Of a stretch of DNA of 64,000 nucleotides, positions 35,623 to 43,502 are shown in pieces. The translations under genes and the position numbers were made by a program. This stretch comes from Pseudomonas iranensis (GTDB lineage Bacteria > Pseudomonadota > Gammaproteobacteria > Pseudomonadales > Pseudomonadaceae), in the NCBI RefSeq assembly GCF_014268585.2, contig NZ_CP077092.1, forward strand, positions 1,116,001 through 1,180,000, given 5' to 3'. Each line of letters starts with the position of its first letter. The stretch's first letter is position 1. The notes under the pieces are model-generated. The model was not told where the DNA came from, did not search any database, and saw nothing but the letters and a program-made list of their open reading frames with translations.

Positions 35623-36339
35623 TCACTGCATCAACACTTCAATCGAGCCATCAGCGGTCATGCTGACCTGGCTGGTGCCTCCTTCGACTTCAGGCGTCAC
35701 CGGCGCGGAATCCATGGCTGCGGCTTTCATCATCATGGGCGCGCGCAGGTACGGTTGTGGGTATCCGTTGCTGTTGAGGTTCAGGTTGACGATTTTATAA
35801 CCCTTGCCGCCCAGGGCGTCGGTGGCCAGTTGGGCGCGGGTCTTGAAGGCGGTGACCGCTTCTTTGAGCAACTGGTCTTCGCTGGCCTTGCGGGTCGGGT
35901 CGGCGATGGCGAAGTCCATGCCGCCCATTTTCAGCTCGGTCAGCAACTCGCCGGTGAGTTTGGACAGGGCGGCGAAGTCGGTGCTTTCCAGGCGCAGTTC
36001 GGCGCGTTCGCGCCAGCCGGTGATTTTCTGGCCTTTGGTGTCGTAGATCGGATAGCTGTTGCGGCTGCCCGTGCGCAAGGTGATGTCTTTGACTTGTTTG
36101 GCCTGGGCGGTGGCCTTGTTCATGGTGGTGCTGATGGCGGCGGCGAGTTTGGCCGGGTCGGTGTTCTGCTCTTCGGTGTAGAGCGTCACGATCATCTGGT
36201 CGCGGGCCACTTCCTGGCTGACTTCGGCGCGCAGGGAAATCTGGTTGTAGTGCAGCTCATCGGCGGCCAGCGCCGGGAGGCTGGCGACGCTGCCGACGGT
36301 CAGGGCGAGGAGGGCGGCGCTGCGGCGAAATGTGTGCAT
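35623..36339 (-). CDS. SIMPL (DUF541) domain periplasmic protein
   Basis: 238-residue exported protein. The signal peptide runs to about ALA-ADE. The rest matches the SIMPL/DUF541 family of periplasmic or surface proteins with a beta-alpha barrel-like oligomer fold: LRAEVSQEVARDQMIVTLYT early, then TGSRNSYPIYDTKGQKITGWRERAELR-type conserved core (residues about 95-120), and YLRAPMMMKA near the end. E. coli YggE is a relative linked to oxidative-stress tolerance. Biochemical function unknown. It is placed between the DUF6124 gene and roxS, with its own terminator. Confidence 0.88.
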   Translation of the reverse strand: MHTFRRSAALLALTVGSVASLPALAADELHYNQISLRAEVSQEVARDQMIVTLYTEEQNTDPAKLAAAISTTMNKATAQAKQVKDITLRTGSRNSYPIYDTKGQKITGWRERAELRLESTDFAALSKLTGELLTELKMGGMDFAIADPTRKASEDQLLKEAVTAFKTRAQLATDALGGKGYKIVNLNLNSNGYPQPYLRAPMMMKAAAMDSAPVTPEVEGGTSQVSMTADGSIEVLMQ

Positions 36340-36469
36340 GAAGGCTCCTTGAATGAGGCGCAGGTGATGGGTCGCGGCCTGCGTGAACCATCAGACTCTA
36401 ACTTCTATGATCCGGTTCGCCCAGTTACAACTTCTATACAGATGCCTGCGCGCAGTGGGGAGTGCTTCT

Positions 36470-36602
36470 GTGGCGAGGGGATTTATCCCCGTTCGGCTGC
36501 GCAGCAGTCGCAAATCCGGCTGATGCGGTATGTCTGGTTAAATGAGGTCGCATGATTTGGGGGCGGCTCCGCCACCCATCGGGGATAAATCCCCTCGCCA
36601 CA
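36470..36602. repeat. REP-like inverted pair, TGTGGCGAGGGGATTTATCCCC family
   Basis: TGTGGCGAGGGGATTTATCCCC at the left and GGGGATAAATCCCCTCGCCACA at the right around a spacer with GCTGCGCAGCAGTC. It is the same family as 51192-51324 and fills much of the 411-base gap before roxS. Confidence 0.88.
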
Positions 36603-36750
36603 ATTGATCTCCAATAGCCCTCGGAATCTTCTTCAACTCAGATGAATTCTCCATCGTCGCCATGTGGTCGTTTGCCGCACTTTCGCCTCTGAACCCCGCG
36701 CCTTGGTTATACTCCGTGCGATCCGCCTGGAGCGCTCATCAGGAGAGCTC

Positions 36751-38013
36751 ATGCTCGCCCCCGTACAACTGACTTCCGCCACTCGCCAGAACCTCTGGCG
36801 GCTGACTTTCATCCGCACCCTGGTGCTCGCCGCGCAGGCCGGGTCCGTGGGCCTGGCCTACTGGCTGCAATTGTTGCCTTTGCCGTGGGTGCAATTGGCG
36901 ATGACCCTGGGCTGTTCGATTCTGCTCTGCGTGTTCACTGCCGTGCGCCTGCGCACATCGTGGCCGGTGACCGAGCTTGAGTACGCGCTGCAACTGGCCT
37001 GCGATCTGGTGATTCACAGTGCGCTGCTGTATTTCTCCGGCGGCTCGACCAACCCCTTCGTTTCCTATTATCTGGTGCCGCTGACCATCGCGGCGGTGAC
37101 GTTGCCGTGGCGTTATTCGGTGATTCTGTCCGGTATCGCGCTGGCGCTGTACACGCTGATGCTGACGCGTTTCTATCCGCTGGAAACCCTGCCGGTCGCC
37201 CGTGAGAATCTGCAGATCTACGGCATGTGGCTGAGCTTTGCCCTGGCTGCTGCGGTCATCACGTTCTTCGCCGCGCGGATGGCTGAAGAGCTGCGCCGGC
37301 AGGAAGAATTGCGCGCGATTCGCCGCGAAGAAGGCCTGCGCGATCAGCAGTTGCTCGCGGTTGCGACCCAGGCCGCCGGTGCGGCGCATGAATTGGGCAC
37401 ACCGCTGGCGACCATGAGCGTGCTGCTCAAGGAAATGCAGCAGGATCACCCCGATGCGTTGCTGCAGGACGATCTGAAGGTGCTGCAGGATCAAGTCAAA
37501 CTGTGCAAGGAAACCTTGCAGCAACTGGTCCGCGCCGCTGAGGCCAATCGGCGTCTGGCGGTGGAGATGCAGGACGTTACCGACTGGCTCGACGAGGCGT
37601 TGAACCGTTGGCACCTGATGCGCCCGGAAGCCAGTTATCGCTTCCAGCGTCTTGGCCAGGGTGCGGTGCCGCGCATGGCGCCGCCGCCGGATCTGACCCA
37701 GGCTTTGCTGAATCTGCTCAACAATGCAGCCGACGCCTGCCCGGAAAATCTCCAGGTGACGCTGGACTGGGACGCAGAGACTTTGACCATCAGCATTCGC
37801 GATCACGGCGCCGGTGTGCCGCTGGCCATCGCCGAGCAGATCGGCAAACCGTTTTTTACCACCAAGGGCAAAGGTTTCGGCCTGGGCCTGTTTTTGAGCA
37901 AGGCCAGCGTGACACGCGCCGGTGGCTCAGTGAAACTCTATAGTCATGAGGAAGGCGGCACGCTCACCGAGCTGCGCCTGCCCCACGGCGCCCGAGGAGA
38001 CCAACATGAGTGA
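36751..38013 (+). CDS. roxS: Redox sensor histidine kinase RoxS (RegB/PrrB family)
   Basis: 420-residue inner-membrane kinase from MLAPVQLTSATRQ (AGGAG upstream). About six N-terminal membrane segments include GGSTNPFVSYYLVPL, the GGxxNPF quinone-sensing motif of RegB proteins. The H-box GAAHELGTPLATMSV (about residue 215) carries the phospho-accepting histidine; N-box LLNLLNNAADAC and G-box KGKGFGLGLFLSKA form the ATP site. In Pseudomonas RoxSR controls the cyanide-insensitive oxidase and other respiratory genes. The stop overlaps the roxR start by 8 bases, so the pair is one unit. Confidence 0.94.
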   Translation: MLAPVQLTSATRQNLWRLTFIRTLVLAAQAGSVGLAYWLQLLPLPWVQLAMTLGCSILLCVFTAVRLRTSWPVTELEYALQLACDLVIHSALLYFSGGSTNPFVSYYLVPLTIAAVTLPWRYSVILSGIALALYTLMLTRFYPLETLPVARENLQIYGMWLSFALAAAVITFFAARMAEELRRQEELRAIRREEGLRDQQLLAVATQAAGAAHELGTPLATMSVLLKEMQQDHPDALLQDDLKVLQDQVKLCKETLQQLVRAAEANRRLAVEMQDVTDWLDEALNRWHLMRPEASYRFQRLGQGAVPRMAPPPDLTQALLNLLNNAADACPENLQVTLDWDAETLTISIRDHGAGVPLAIAEQIGKPFFTTKGKGFGLGLFLSKASVTRAGGSVKLYSHEEGGTLTELRLPHGARGDQHE

Positions 38014-38566
38014 CGAAATCCAAGTCGAAGGCGAAGAACTGCCGCATCTGCTGCTGGTCGACGACGACGCGACCTTCACCCGCGTCATGGCCCGCGCCAT
38101 GGCCCGCCGCGGCTTTCGCGTCAGCACTGCCGGTTCTGCGGAAGAAGGCCTGACCATCGCCCAGGCCGATCTGCCTGATTACGCCGCGCTGGACCTGAAA
38201 ATGGACGGCGACTCCGGTCTGGTTCTGCTGCCCAAGCTGCTGGAACTCGATCCGGAAATGCGCGTGGTGATCCTCACCGGTTATTCGAGCATTGCCACGG
38301 CAGTCGAGGCGATCAAGCGTGGCGCCTGCAACTACCTGTGCAAACCCGCCGATGCCGACGACGTTCTGGCCGCGCTGCTGTCCGAGCATGCCGACCTCGA
38401 CAGTCTGGTGCCGGAAAACCCGATGTCGGTCGATCGCCTGCAATGGGAGCACATCCAGCGCGTGCTCACCGAGCACGAAGGCAACATTTCCGCCACGGCC
38501 CGCGCGTTGGGCATGCACCGCCGCACCCTGCAACGCAAACTGCAGAAGCGTCCGGTTCGTCGCTGA
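38006..38566 (+). CDS. roxR: Response regulator RoxR (RegA/PrrA family)
   Basis: 186-residue response regulator. Receiver domain: LLLVDDDATFTRVM (acidic pocket), ALDLKMDGDSG with the phosphorylated aspartate, ILTGYSS and the CKPADADD lysine. The C-terminal Fis-type helix-turn-helix (NISATARALGMHRRTLQRKL) is the DNA-binding part, as in RegA. GAGGAG precedes the ATG. Partner of RoxS, encoded just upstream. Confidence 0.95.
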   Translation: MSDEIQVEGEELPHLLLVDDDATFTRVMARAMARRGFRVSTAGSAEEGLTIAQADLPDYAALDLKMDGDSGLVLLPKLLELDPEMRVVILTGYSSIATAVEAIKRGACNYLCKPADADDVLAALLSEHADLDSLVPENPMSVDRLQWEHIQRVLTEHEGNISATARALGMHRRTLQRKLQKRPVRR

Positions 38567-38605
38567 ACCTGCGCTGAACGACTATCGCCAGCCCTCGCGA
38601 TAAAT

Positions 38606-38645
38606 CGCGCCGATCATCTATGATCGGCGCGTGTCCGTTCTTTTT
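38606..38645 (+). terminator. Terminator of roxSR
   Basis: CGCGCCGATCAT-CT-ATGATCGGCGCG, a perfect palindrome, followed after eight bases by a T-run. Confidence 0.75.
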
Positions 38646-38662
38646 ACTATCGAGCCTTATCC

Positions 38663-40390
38663 ATGAATCAGAACGCTGAATATTCCGCGGTCAACGATGC
38701 TGTGCGCGGGCAGTTTTTTCGCAAAGTCTGGGCGATGACCACGCCTTACTGGCGCAGCGAAGAGAAGGGCAAGGCCTGGACGTTGCTGATTGCCGTAATT
38801 GCGCTGACGCTGTTCAGCGTAGCGATCTCGGTGTGGATCAACAGTTGGTACAAGGATTTCTACAACGCTTTGCAGAGAAAGGATGAAGCCGCGTTCTGGC
38901 AGTTGATCCTGTATTTCTGCGGCATCGCGACGGTGGCGATTCTCGGCGCGGTGTATCGGTTGTATCTGACGCAGATGCTGACGATCCGCTGGCGGGCTTG
39001 GCTGACCGAAAAGCACTTCAAGCGCTGGCTAGACCACAAGAATTACTATCAGCTGGAGCAGGGCGGTTATACCGATAACCCCGACCAGCGGATTTCCGAA
39101 GACCTCAACACTTACACCGCCAACACCCTGAGCCTGGGCCTCGGGCTGCTGCGCACGATTGTCAGTCTGGTGTCGTTCTCGATCATTTTGTGGGGCGTGT
39201 CGGGCAGTATCGAAGTGTTCGGCATCGAGATTCCCGGCTACATGTTCTGGTGTGCGCTGTTGTATGCAGCGGTCGGCAGTTGGCTGACGCATTTGATCGG
39301 TCGCCGTCTGATCGGTCTGAACAACAAGCAACAACGCTTCGAAGCAGACCTGCGTTTTTCCATGGTGCGCGTGCGTGAGAACGCGGAAAGCATCGCCTTG
39401 TACAACGGCGAACCGAATGAGAACCGCCGCCTGAGCAACCGCTTCGGGCTGGTCTGGCACAATTTCTGGGACATCATGCGCGTGTCCAAGCGCCTGACGT
39501 TCTTCACCTCCGGTTACGGTCAGATCGCAATCATTTTCCCGTTTGTCGTCGCCGCGCCGCGCTATCTGTCCGGCAAGATCGAACTGGGCGAGCTGATGCA
39601 AATCAACTCGGCGTTCGGCAACGTGCAGGAGAATTTCAGCTGGTTCATCACTGCTTACTCGGATCTCGCCGCGTGGCGCGCCACCTGTGATCGTTTGCTG
39701 AGTTTCCGTCAGGCCATGAGCGACAACGAACAGCGCACCCCGGCCATCGACGTGCAGAATCAGGGCAGTGAGTTGCAGGTGCACAACCTCGGCCTGGATC
39801 TGGCCGATGGTCGTCACCTGCTGACCGACGCTGACATGACCGTTGAGCCGGGTGAGCGCGTGATGCTCAGCGGCCGTTCCGGCAGCGGCAAGTCCACATT
39901 GCTGCGGGCGATGGGGCATTTGTGGCCGGCGGGGCACGGCAATATTCGTTTGCCGGCGGCGCGTTATCTGTTCTTGCCGCAGAAGCCTTATCTGCCGATC
40001 GGCACATTGCGTGAAGCGTTGAGTTATCCACAACCGGGCGACACCTACGCGCCGGAGCGTTATGCACAGGTGCTGGAAACCTGCCGTCTGCCGCATTTGA
40101 TTGGGCGGCTGGATGAAGCCAATCACTGGCAGCGCATGCTTTCACCGGGCGAGCAACAACGCCTGGCCTTCGCCCGCGCACTCCTTTATTCACCGCAATG
40201 GCTGTACATGGACGAGGCTACATCGGCGATGGATGAAGAGGACGAGGCGACCTTGTATCAGGCGTTGATCGACGAGATTCCGGGTCTGAGCATCGTCAGC
40301 GTCGGTCACCGAAGCAGTTTGAAACGATTCCATCCGCGGCATGTGCGGATCGACAGCGGGCATTTGGTGGAGCAACCCGTAACTGCCTGA
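38663..40390 (+). CDS. ABC transporter ATPase/permease, SbmA/YddA (ABCD-like) family
   Basis: 575-residue half-transporter. An N-terminal membrane domain of about 350 residues has the SbmA_BacA-like signature WINSWYKDFYNALQ, then YYQLEQGGYTDNPDQRI and RFSMVRVRENAESIALY. The ATPase domain follows: Walker A LSGRSGSGKSTLLRAM, signature LSPGEQQRLAFAR, Walker B LYMDEATSAMDEED. Proteins of this type import peptides or cobalamin-like compounds in other bacteria; the substrate here is unknown. Only a weak SD precedes the ATG, and the roxSR terminator separates it from roxR. Confidence 0.9.
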   Translation: MNQNAEYSAVNDAVRGQFFRKVWAMTTPYWRSEEKGKAWTLLIAVIALTLFSVAISVWINSWYKDFYNALQRKDEAAFWQLILYFCGIATVAILGAVYRLYLTQMLTIRWRAWLTEKHFKRWLDHKNYYQLEQGGYTDNPDQRISEDLNTYTANTLSLGLGLLRTIVSLVSFSIILWGVSGSIEVFGIEIPGYMFWCALLYAAVGSWLTHLIGRRLIGLNNKQQRFEADLRFSMVRVRENAESIALYNGEPNENRRLSNRFGLVWHNFWDIMRVSKRLTFFTSGYGQIAIIFPFVVAAPRYLSGKIELGELMQINSAFGNVQENFSWFITAYSDLAAWRATCDRLLSFRQAMSDNEQRTPAIDVQNQGSELQVHNLGLDLADGRHLLTDADMTVEPGERVMLSGRSGSGKSTLLRAMGHLWPAGHGNIRLPAARYLFLPQKPYLPIGTLREALSYPQPGDTYAPERYAQVLETCRLPHLIGRLDEANHWQRMLSPGEQQRLAFARALLYSPQWLYMDEATSAMDEEDEATLYQALIDEIPGLSIVSVGHRSSLKRFHPRHVRIDSGHLVEQPVTA

Positions 40391-40405
40391 ATAGTGCAAT
40401 ACCTC

Positions 40406-40496
40406 TGTGGGAGCTGGCTTGCCAGCGATGGCGGCGCAACAGGCGACATCTATGTCGCCTGATATGGCCTCATCGCTGGCAAGCCAGCTCCCACAG
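40406..40496. repeat. REP pair (CTGGC subtype)
   Basis: TGTGGGAGCTGGCTTGCCAGCGA and its inverted copy around a spacer with its own hairpin (CAGGCGACAT...ATGTCGCCTG). Confidence 0.9.
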
Positions 40497-40518
40497 GATT
40501 TGTGTGGAACGGAAAGTG

Positions 40519-40529
40519 ATCGTACAACT
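40519..40529. promoter_or_regulatory. Candidate operator of the GntR regulator gene
   Basis: ATCGTACAACT, 43 bases before the regulator start, matches exactly 10 bases of the palindrome at 42439-42462 (reverse strand ATCGTACAAC). Confidence 0.5.
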
Positions 40530-40571
40530 CGCTTGAGCTATGATGGCGCCAAGCCGAACTTTCGAGACAAG

Positions 40572-41327
40572 ATGCAGACCATGGAAAAGCTGATCGACAC
40601 CCCGCGCCTCCCCCGCAAGCGCCGCAGCCTCGCCCAGGAATTGGTGACGGTGTTGAGCGAGCAGATCCGTGATGGCCTGCTCAAGCGTGGCGACAAATTG
40701 CCCACCGAGTCGGCAATCATGGAAGCCCATGGCGTCAGCCGCACTGTGGTGCGCGAGGCGATTTCCCGTCTGCAGGCCGCCGGTCAGGTGGAAACCCGCC
40801 ACGGCATCGGCACCTTTGTTCTCGACACGCCAAGCCCGAGCGGTTTCCGTATCGATCCGGCCACCGTCGTCACCCTGCGTGACGTGCTGGCGATTCTCGA
40901 ATTGCGCATCAGCCTCGAAGTCGAATCCGCCGGCCTCGCCGCGCAGCGCCGCAGCCCCGAGCAACTGGCAACCATGCGCGCCGCCCTCGACGCCTTGAAC
41001 GAAAGCGCTTCCCATGCCAGCGATGCGGTGTCGTCGGACTTCGCTTTCCACTTGGAAATCGCCCTGTCCACCGGCAACCGCTACTTCACCGACATCATGA
41101 CGCACCTGGGCACCAGCATCATTCCACGTACGCGGCTGAACTCGGCGCGCTTGGCCCACGATGATCAACAGCACTACATGGGCCGCCTGAGCCGCGAGCA
41201 CGAGGAAATCTACGACGCGATTGCCCGTCAGGATTCCGATGCTGCGCGCGCCGCAATGCGGTTGCATCTGACCAACAGCCGCGAAAGACTGCGCCAGGCC
41301 CATGAAGAGGCGCAGGCGCAGGGATAA
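40572..41327 (+). CDS. FadR/GntR-family transcriptional regulator
   Basis: 251 residues from MQTMEKLIDTPRLPRK (an ATG three codons later is equally possible; only weak GAGA upstream). The winged-helix domain covers residues about 20-85, with KLPTESAIMEAHGVSRTVVREAISRLQ as the GntR signature region in two parts. A FadR-type C-terminal FCD domain follows, with LRISLEVESAGLAA and a histidine-rich metal/ligand site (FAFHLEIALSTGNRYF and SREHEEIYDAI). Located just before the hexarate genes and sharing an operator-like sequence, so it probably represses them and itself; the inducer would be a hexarate. Confidence 0.88.
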   Translation: MQTMEKLIDTPRLPRKRRSLAQELVTVLSEQIRDGLLKRGDKLPTESAIMEAHGVSRTVVREAISRLQAAGQVETRHGIGTFVLDTPSPSGFRIDPATVVTLRDVLAILELRISLEVESAGLAAQRRSPEQLATMRAALDALNESASHASDAVSSDFAFHLEIALSTGNRYFTDIMTHLGTSIIPRTRLNSARLAHDDQQHYMGRLSREHEEIYDAIARQDSDAARAAMRLHLTNSRERLRQAHEEAQAQG

Positions 41328-41336
41328 GGTTACGAG

Positions 41337-41690
41337 TTAAGGTTCCAGACCGACGTCTATTTCAGCCGAAGGTCCAATATTGCCGCTCTGTTTGGTGACC
41401 TCATACTTCAGAAACGCGCGGTCGCCCGCCACTGCAAGTAGGGCAAGATGGTCCTTCGGGATTTGGAATAGAAAGGCGGCGTCACCAGGGGGGGGCGATA
41501 CACTGAGGGTATAGGTGTGCTCACCCCCGTGAGTGGTCCTGAGCAAAAGCCTGATGGAGTCTCCGACCTCCGACCCTGTATATACCGGGACCACGGCTTC
41601 GGTCGACTCCTGGATTTCGCTGAGCTTGAGTACGCCGTTCACCGCTTGTGAAAATTGGGGGGCGGGTAACGAGCTTGTTTTAGCTGTCAT
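41337..41690 (-). CDS. Small Ig-like-fold protein, function unknown (1)
   Basis: 117 residues from MTAKTSSLPAPQFS with AAGGA upstream; the longer open frame is non-coding. One beta-rich domain: VLKLSEI, VVPVYTGSEVGDSIRLLL, YTLSVSPPPGDAAFLFQIP and KYEVTKQSGNIGPSAEI. This pattern resembles the repeated Ig-like modules of large Pseudomonas surface proteins, here as a single copy without a signal peptide or anchor. I cannot assign a function. It converges with the GntR gene; the next minus-strand gene is similar in type. Confidence 0.65.
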   Translation of the reverse strand: MTAKTSSLPAPQFSQAVNGVLKLSEIQESTEAVVPVYTGSEVGDSIRLLLRTTHGGEHTYTLSVSPPPGDAAFLFQIPKDHLALLAVAGDRAFLKYEVTKQSGNIGPSAEIDVGLEP

Positions 41691-41840
41691 CTTCAAGATC
41701 CTTTTGGTCAGCAATGAATAGTTAAGGCACGGGCGCCCAACAGCATCCATGCGCAACCATTTAAGAACTGACGAATACGTGGCCGCACCTGTAAGAAATA
41801 CCAGTCCCGACCAACGGTCAGGCCTCAAACGCGGAAATGC

Positions 41841-42221
41841 TTACGCCTCAACCCGCAACCTCAACGCCCGCGAATACGGCTCCATACTCGATTCATCGCG
41901 AAACTTGTACCTCAGCTCCACCTCGCGGCCCAGGTACGGTTGCAGCGCTTCTTTGGGCAGCTGCACCTCGATGTCGAAGAGCTTTTCCATTTCATCCTCG
42001 GCGTCATCCCAGGCGCCAGTGTCCACTTCATCACCTTCCCATTCAGGTTCTTCTCCATCGCTGCCGAGAATCGCGTAGACGCTCCAGTTTGCTGCGAAAT
42101 CGCTGGAATCCGGCACCTGCACGGTGAGGATGTCCGGCAGTTGCGAGAGCTGAAGTGTCACGCAGTCGTCTTGCGCAGGGGCGACGTGGGTGAGGGTGGG
42201 GGCGGCAAAATGCATCGACAT
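41841..42221 (-). CDS. Small Ig-like-fold protein, function unknown (2)
   Basis: 126 residues from MSMHFAAPTLTHVA with AAGGA upstream. Beta-rich, with an acidic centre (GEEPEWEGDEVDTGAWDDAE) and the C-terminal strands LGREVELRYKFRD and SRALRLRVEA, which match the end of the Ig-like module seen in Pseudomonas surface proteins. No signal peptide. Separated from the similar small gene by 150 bases with no clear terminator, so the two may be co-transcribed. Confidence 0.68.
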   Translation of the reverse strand: MSMHFAAPTLTHVAPAQDDCVTLQLSQLPDILTVQVPDSSDFAANWSVYAILGSDGEEPEWEGDEVDTGAWDDAEDEMEKLFDIEVQLPKEALQPYLGREVELRYKFRDESSMEPYSRALRLRVEA

Positions 42222-42438
42222 AGCGGCTTCCTTTGAGTGGTCCGCCACGATCCTTCGTGGCAGTCGACGTACTTTACGAGCCGCTGGTCCTCTCAGAATT
42301 AAACGAATCCAGACGAGATATTTCCGCGAGAAAATGCTTCAAGGACGGGCCTTCCAGCGATTTCCAGAAGCATAGACAGCGATTTTGTCGGACAAAAAAG
42401 CCCTGCCAACGATGAAATGCAGTTGACGGTTATTATTT

Positions 42439-42462
42439 AAGTTGTACGATGACCTACAACTT
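42439..42462. promoter_or_regulatory. Palindromic operator before kdgD
   Basis: AAGTTGTA-CGATGACC-TACAACTT, perfect 8-base arms, 58 bases upstream of the kdgD ATG. Suited to a dimeric FadR/GntR repressor. Confidence 0.7.
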
Positions 42463-42519
42463 CGGCGAAGGCTGAACGGTCCACTCACAATAAAACGTTG
42501 CTACCAGGGTGTTCGAATA

Positions 42520-43431
42520 ATGAATCCACAAGAACTGAAGTCCATCCTCTCTGCCGGCCTGCTGTCTTTCCCGGTGACCGATTTCAACGCGCAAGGCGAT
42601 TTCAACCGCGCGGGCTACATCAAACGCCTGGAATGGCTGGCTCCGTATGGCGCTTCGGCTCTGTTCGCCGCCGGCGGCACCGGTGAGTTCTTCTCCCTGG
42701 CCGCCAGCGAATACTCGGAAATCATCAAGACTGCCGTCGACACCTGCGCAACCAGCGTGCCGATCCTCGCCGGCGTCGGTGGTTCGACCCGCCAGGCCAT
42801 CGAATACGCTCAGGAAGCCGAGCGTCTGGGCGCCAAAGGCCTGCTGCTGCTGCCGCACTACCTGACCGAAGCGAGCCAGGACGGTGTTGCCGCCCACGTC
42901 GAAGCCGTGTGCAAATCGGTGAAGATCGGCGTGGTCGTCTACAACCGCAACGTTTGCCGCCTCAACGCGCCGCTGCTGGAACGTCTGGCCGAGCGCTGCC
43001 CGAACCTGATCGGCTACAAGGATGGCCTGGGCGATATCGAGTTGATGGTGTCGATCCGTCGCCGCCTCGGTGATCGCTTCAGCTACCTGGGTGGTCTGCC
43101 GACCGCCGAAGTCTACGCCGCTGCCTACAAGGCGTTAGGCGTGCCGGTCTACTCCTCGGCGGTGTTCAACTTCATCCCGAAAACCGCGATGGACTTCTAC
43201 CACGCTATCGCTCGCGAAGATCACGCCACCGTTGGCAAGATCATCGACGACTTCTTCCTGCCGTACCTGGACATCCGCAACCGCAAGGCCGGTTATGCCG
43301 TGAGCATCGTCAAGGCAGGTGCAAAAATCGCCGGCTATGACGCAGGTCCGGTGCGTGCGCCGCTGACCGACCTGACCGGCGAAGAGTACGAAATGCTCGC
43401 CGCGCTGATCGACAAGCAAGGCGCGCAATAA
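42520..43431 (+). CDS. kdgD: 5-dehydro-4-deoxyglucarate dehydratase
   Basis: 303-residue member of the DHDPS/NAL family that dehydrates and decarboxylates 5-keto-4-deoxyglucarate to 2,5-dioxopentanoate. Start [13 protein letters not shown]. The barrel motifs are [13 protein letters not shown] (carboxylate loop), [10 protein letters not shown] with the catalytic tyrosine, and [12 protein letters not shown] with the Schiff-base lysine. The YNRN form and normal length distinguish it from dihydrodipicolinate synthase. A short stem-loop lies between it and the next gene. It uses the product of GarD, encoded in the same locus. Confidence 0.93.
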   Translation: MNPQELKSILSAGLLSFPVTDFNAQGDFNRAGYIKRLEWLAPYGASALFAAGGTGEFFSLAASEYSEIIKTAVDTCATSVPILAGVGGSTRQAIEYAQEAERLGAKGLLLLPHYLTEASQDGVAAHVEAVCKSVKIGVVVYNRNVCRLNAPLLERLAERCPNLIGYKDGLGDIELMVSIRRRLGDRFSYLGGLPTAEVYAAAYKALGVPVYSSAVFNFIPKTAMDFYHAIAREDHATVGKIIDDFFLPYLDIRNRKAGYAVSIVKAGAKIAGYDAGPVRAPLTDLTGEEYEMLAALIDKQGAQ

Positions 43432-43445
43432 ACCAGAAAAGCGAG

Positions 43446-43470
43446 GCCGCTGAGCAATCAGCGGCTTTTT
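43446..43470 (+). terminator. Terminator-like hairpin inside the hexarate operon
   Basis: GCCGCTG-AGCAAT-CAGCGGC-TTTTT, 14 bases after the kdgD stop and 32 before the next start. It probably attenuates rather than fully stops transcription. Confidence 0.7.
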
Positions 43471-43502
43471 GCGTGAAGGCTTTTAGAGTTGAGGGCTGCC
43501 CT

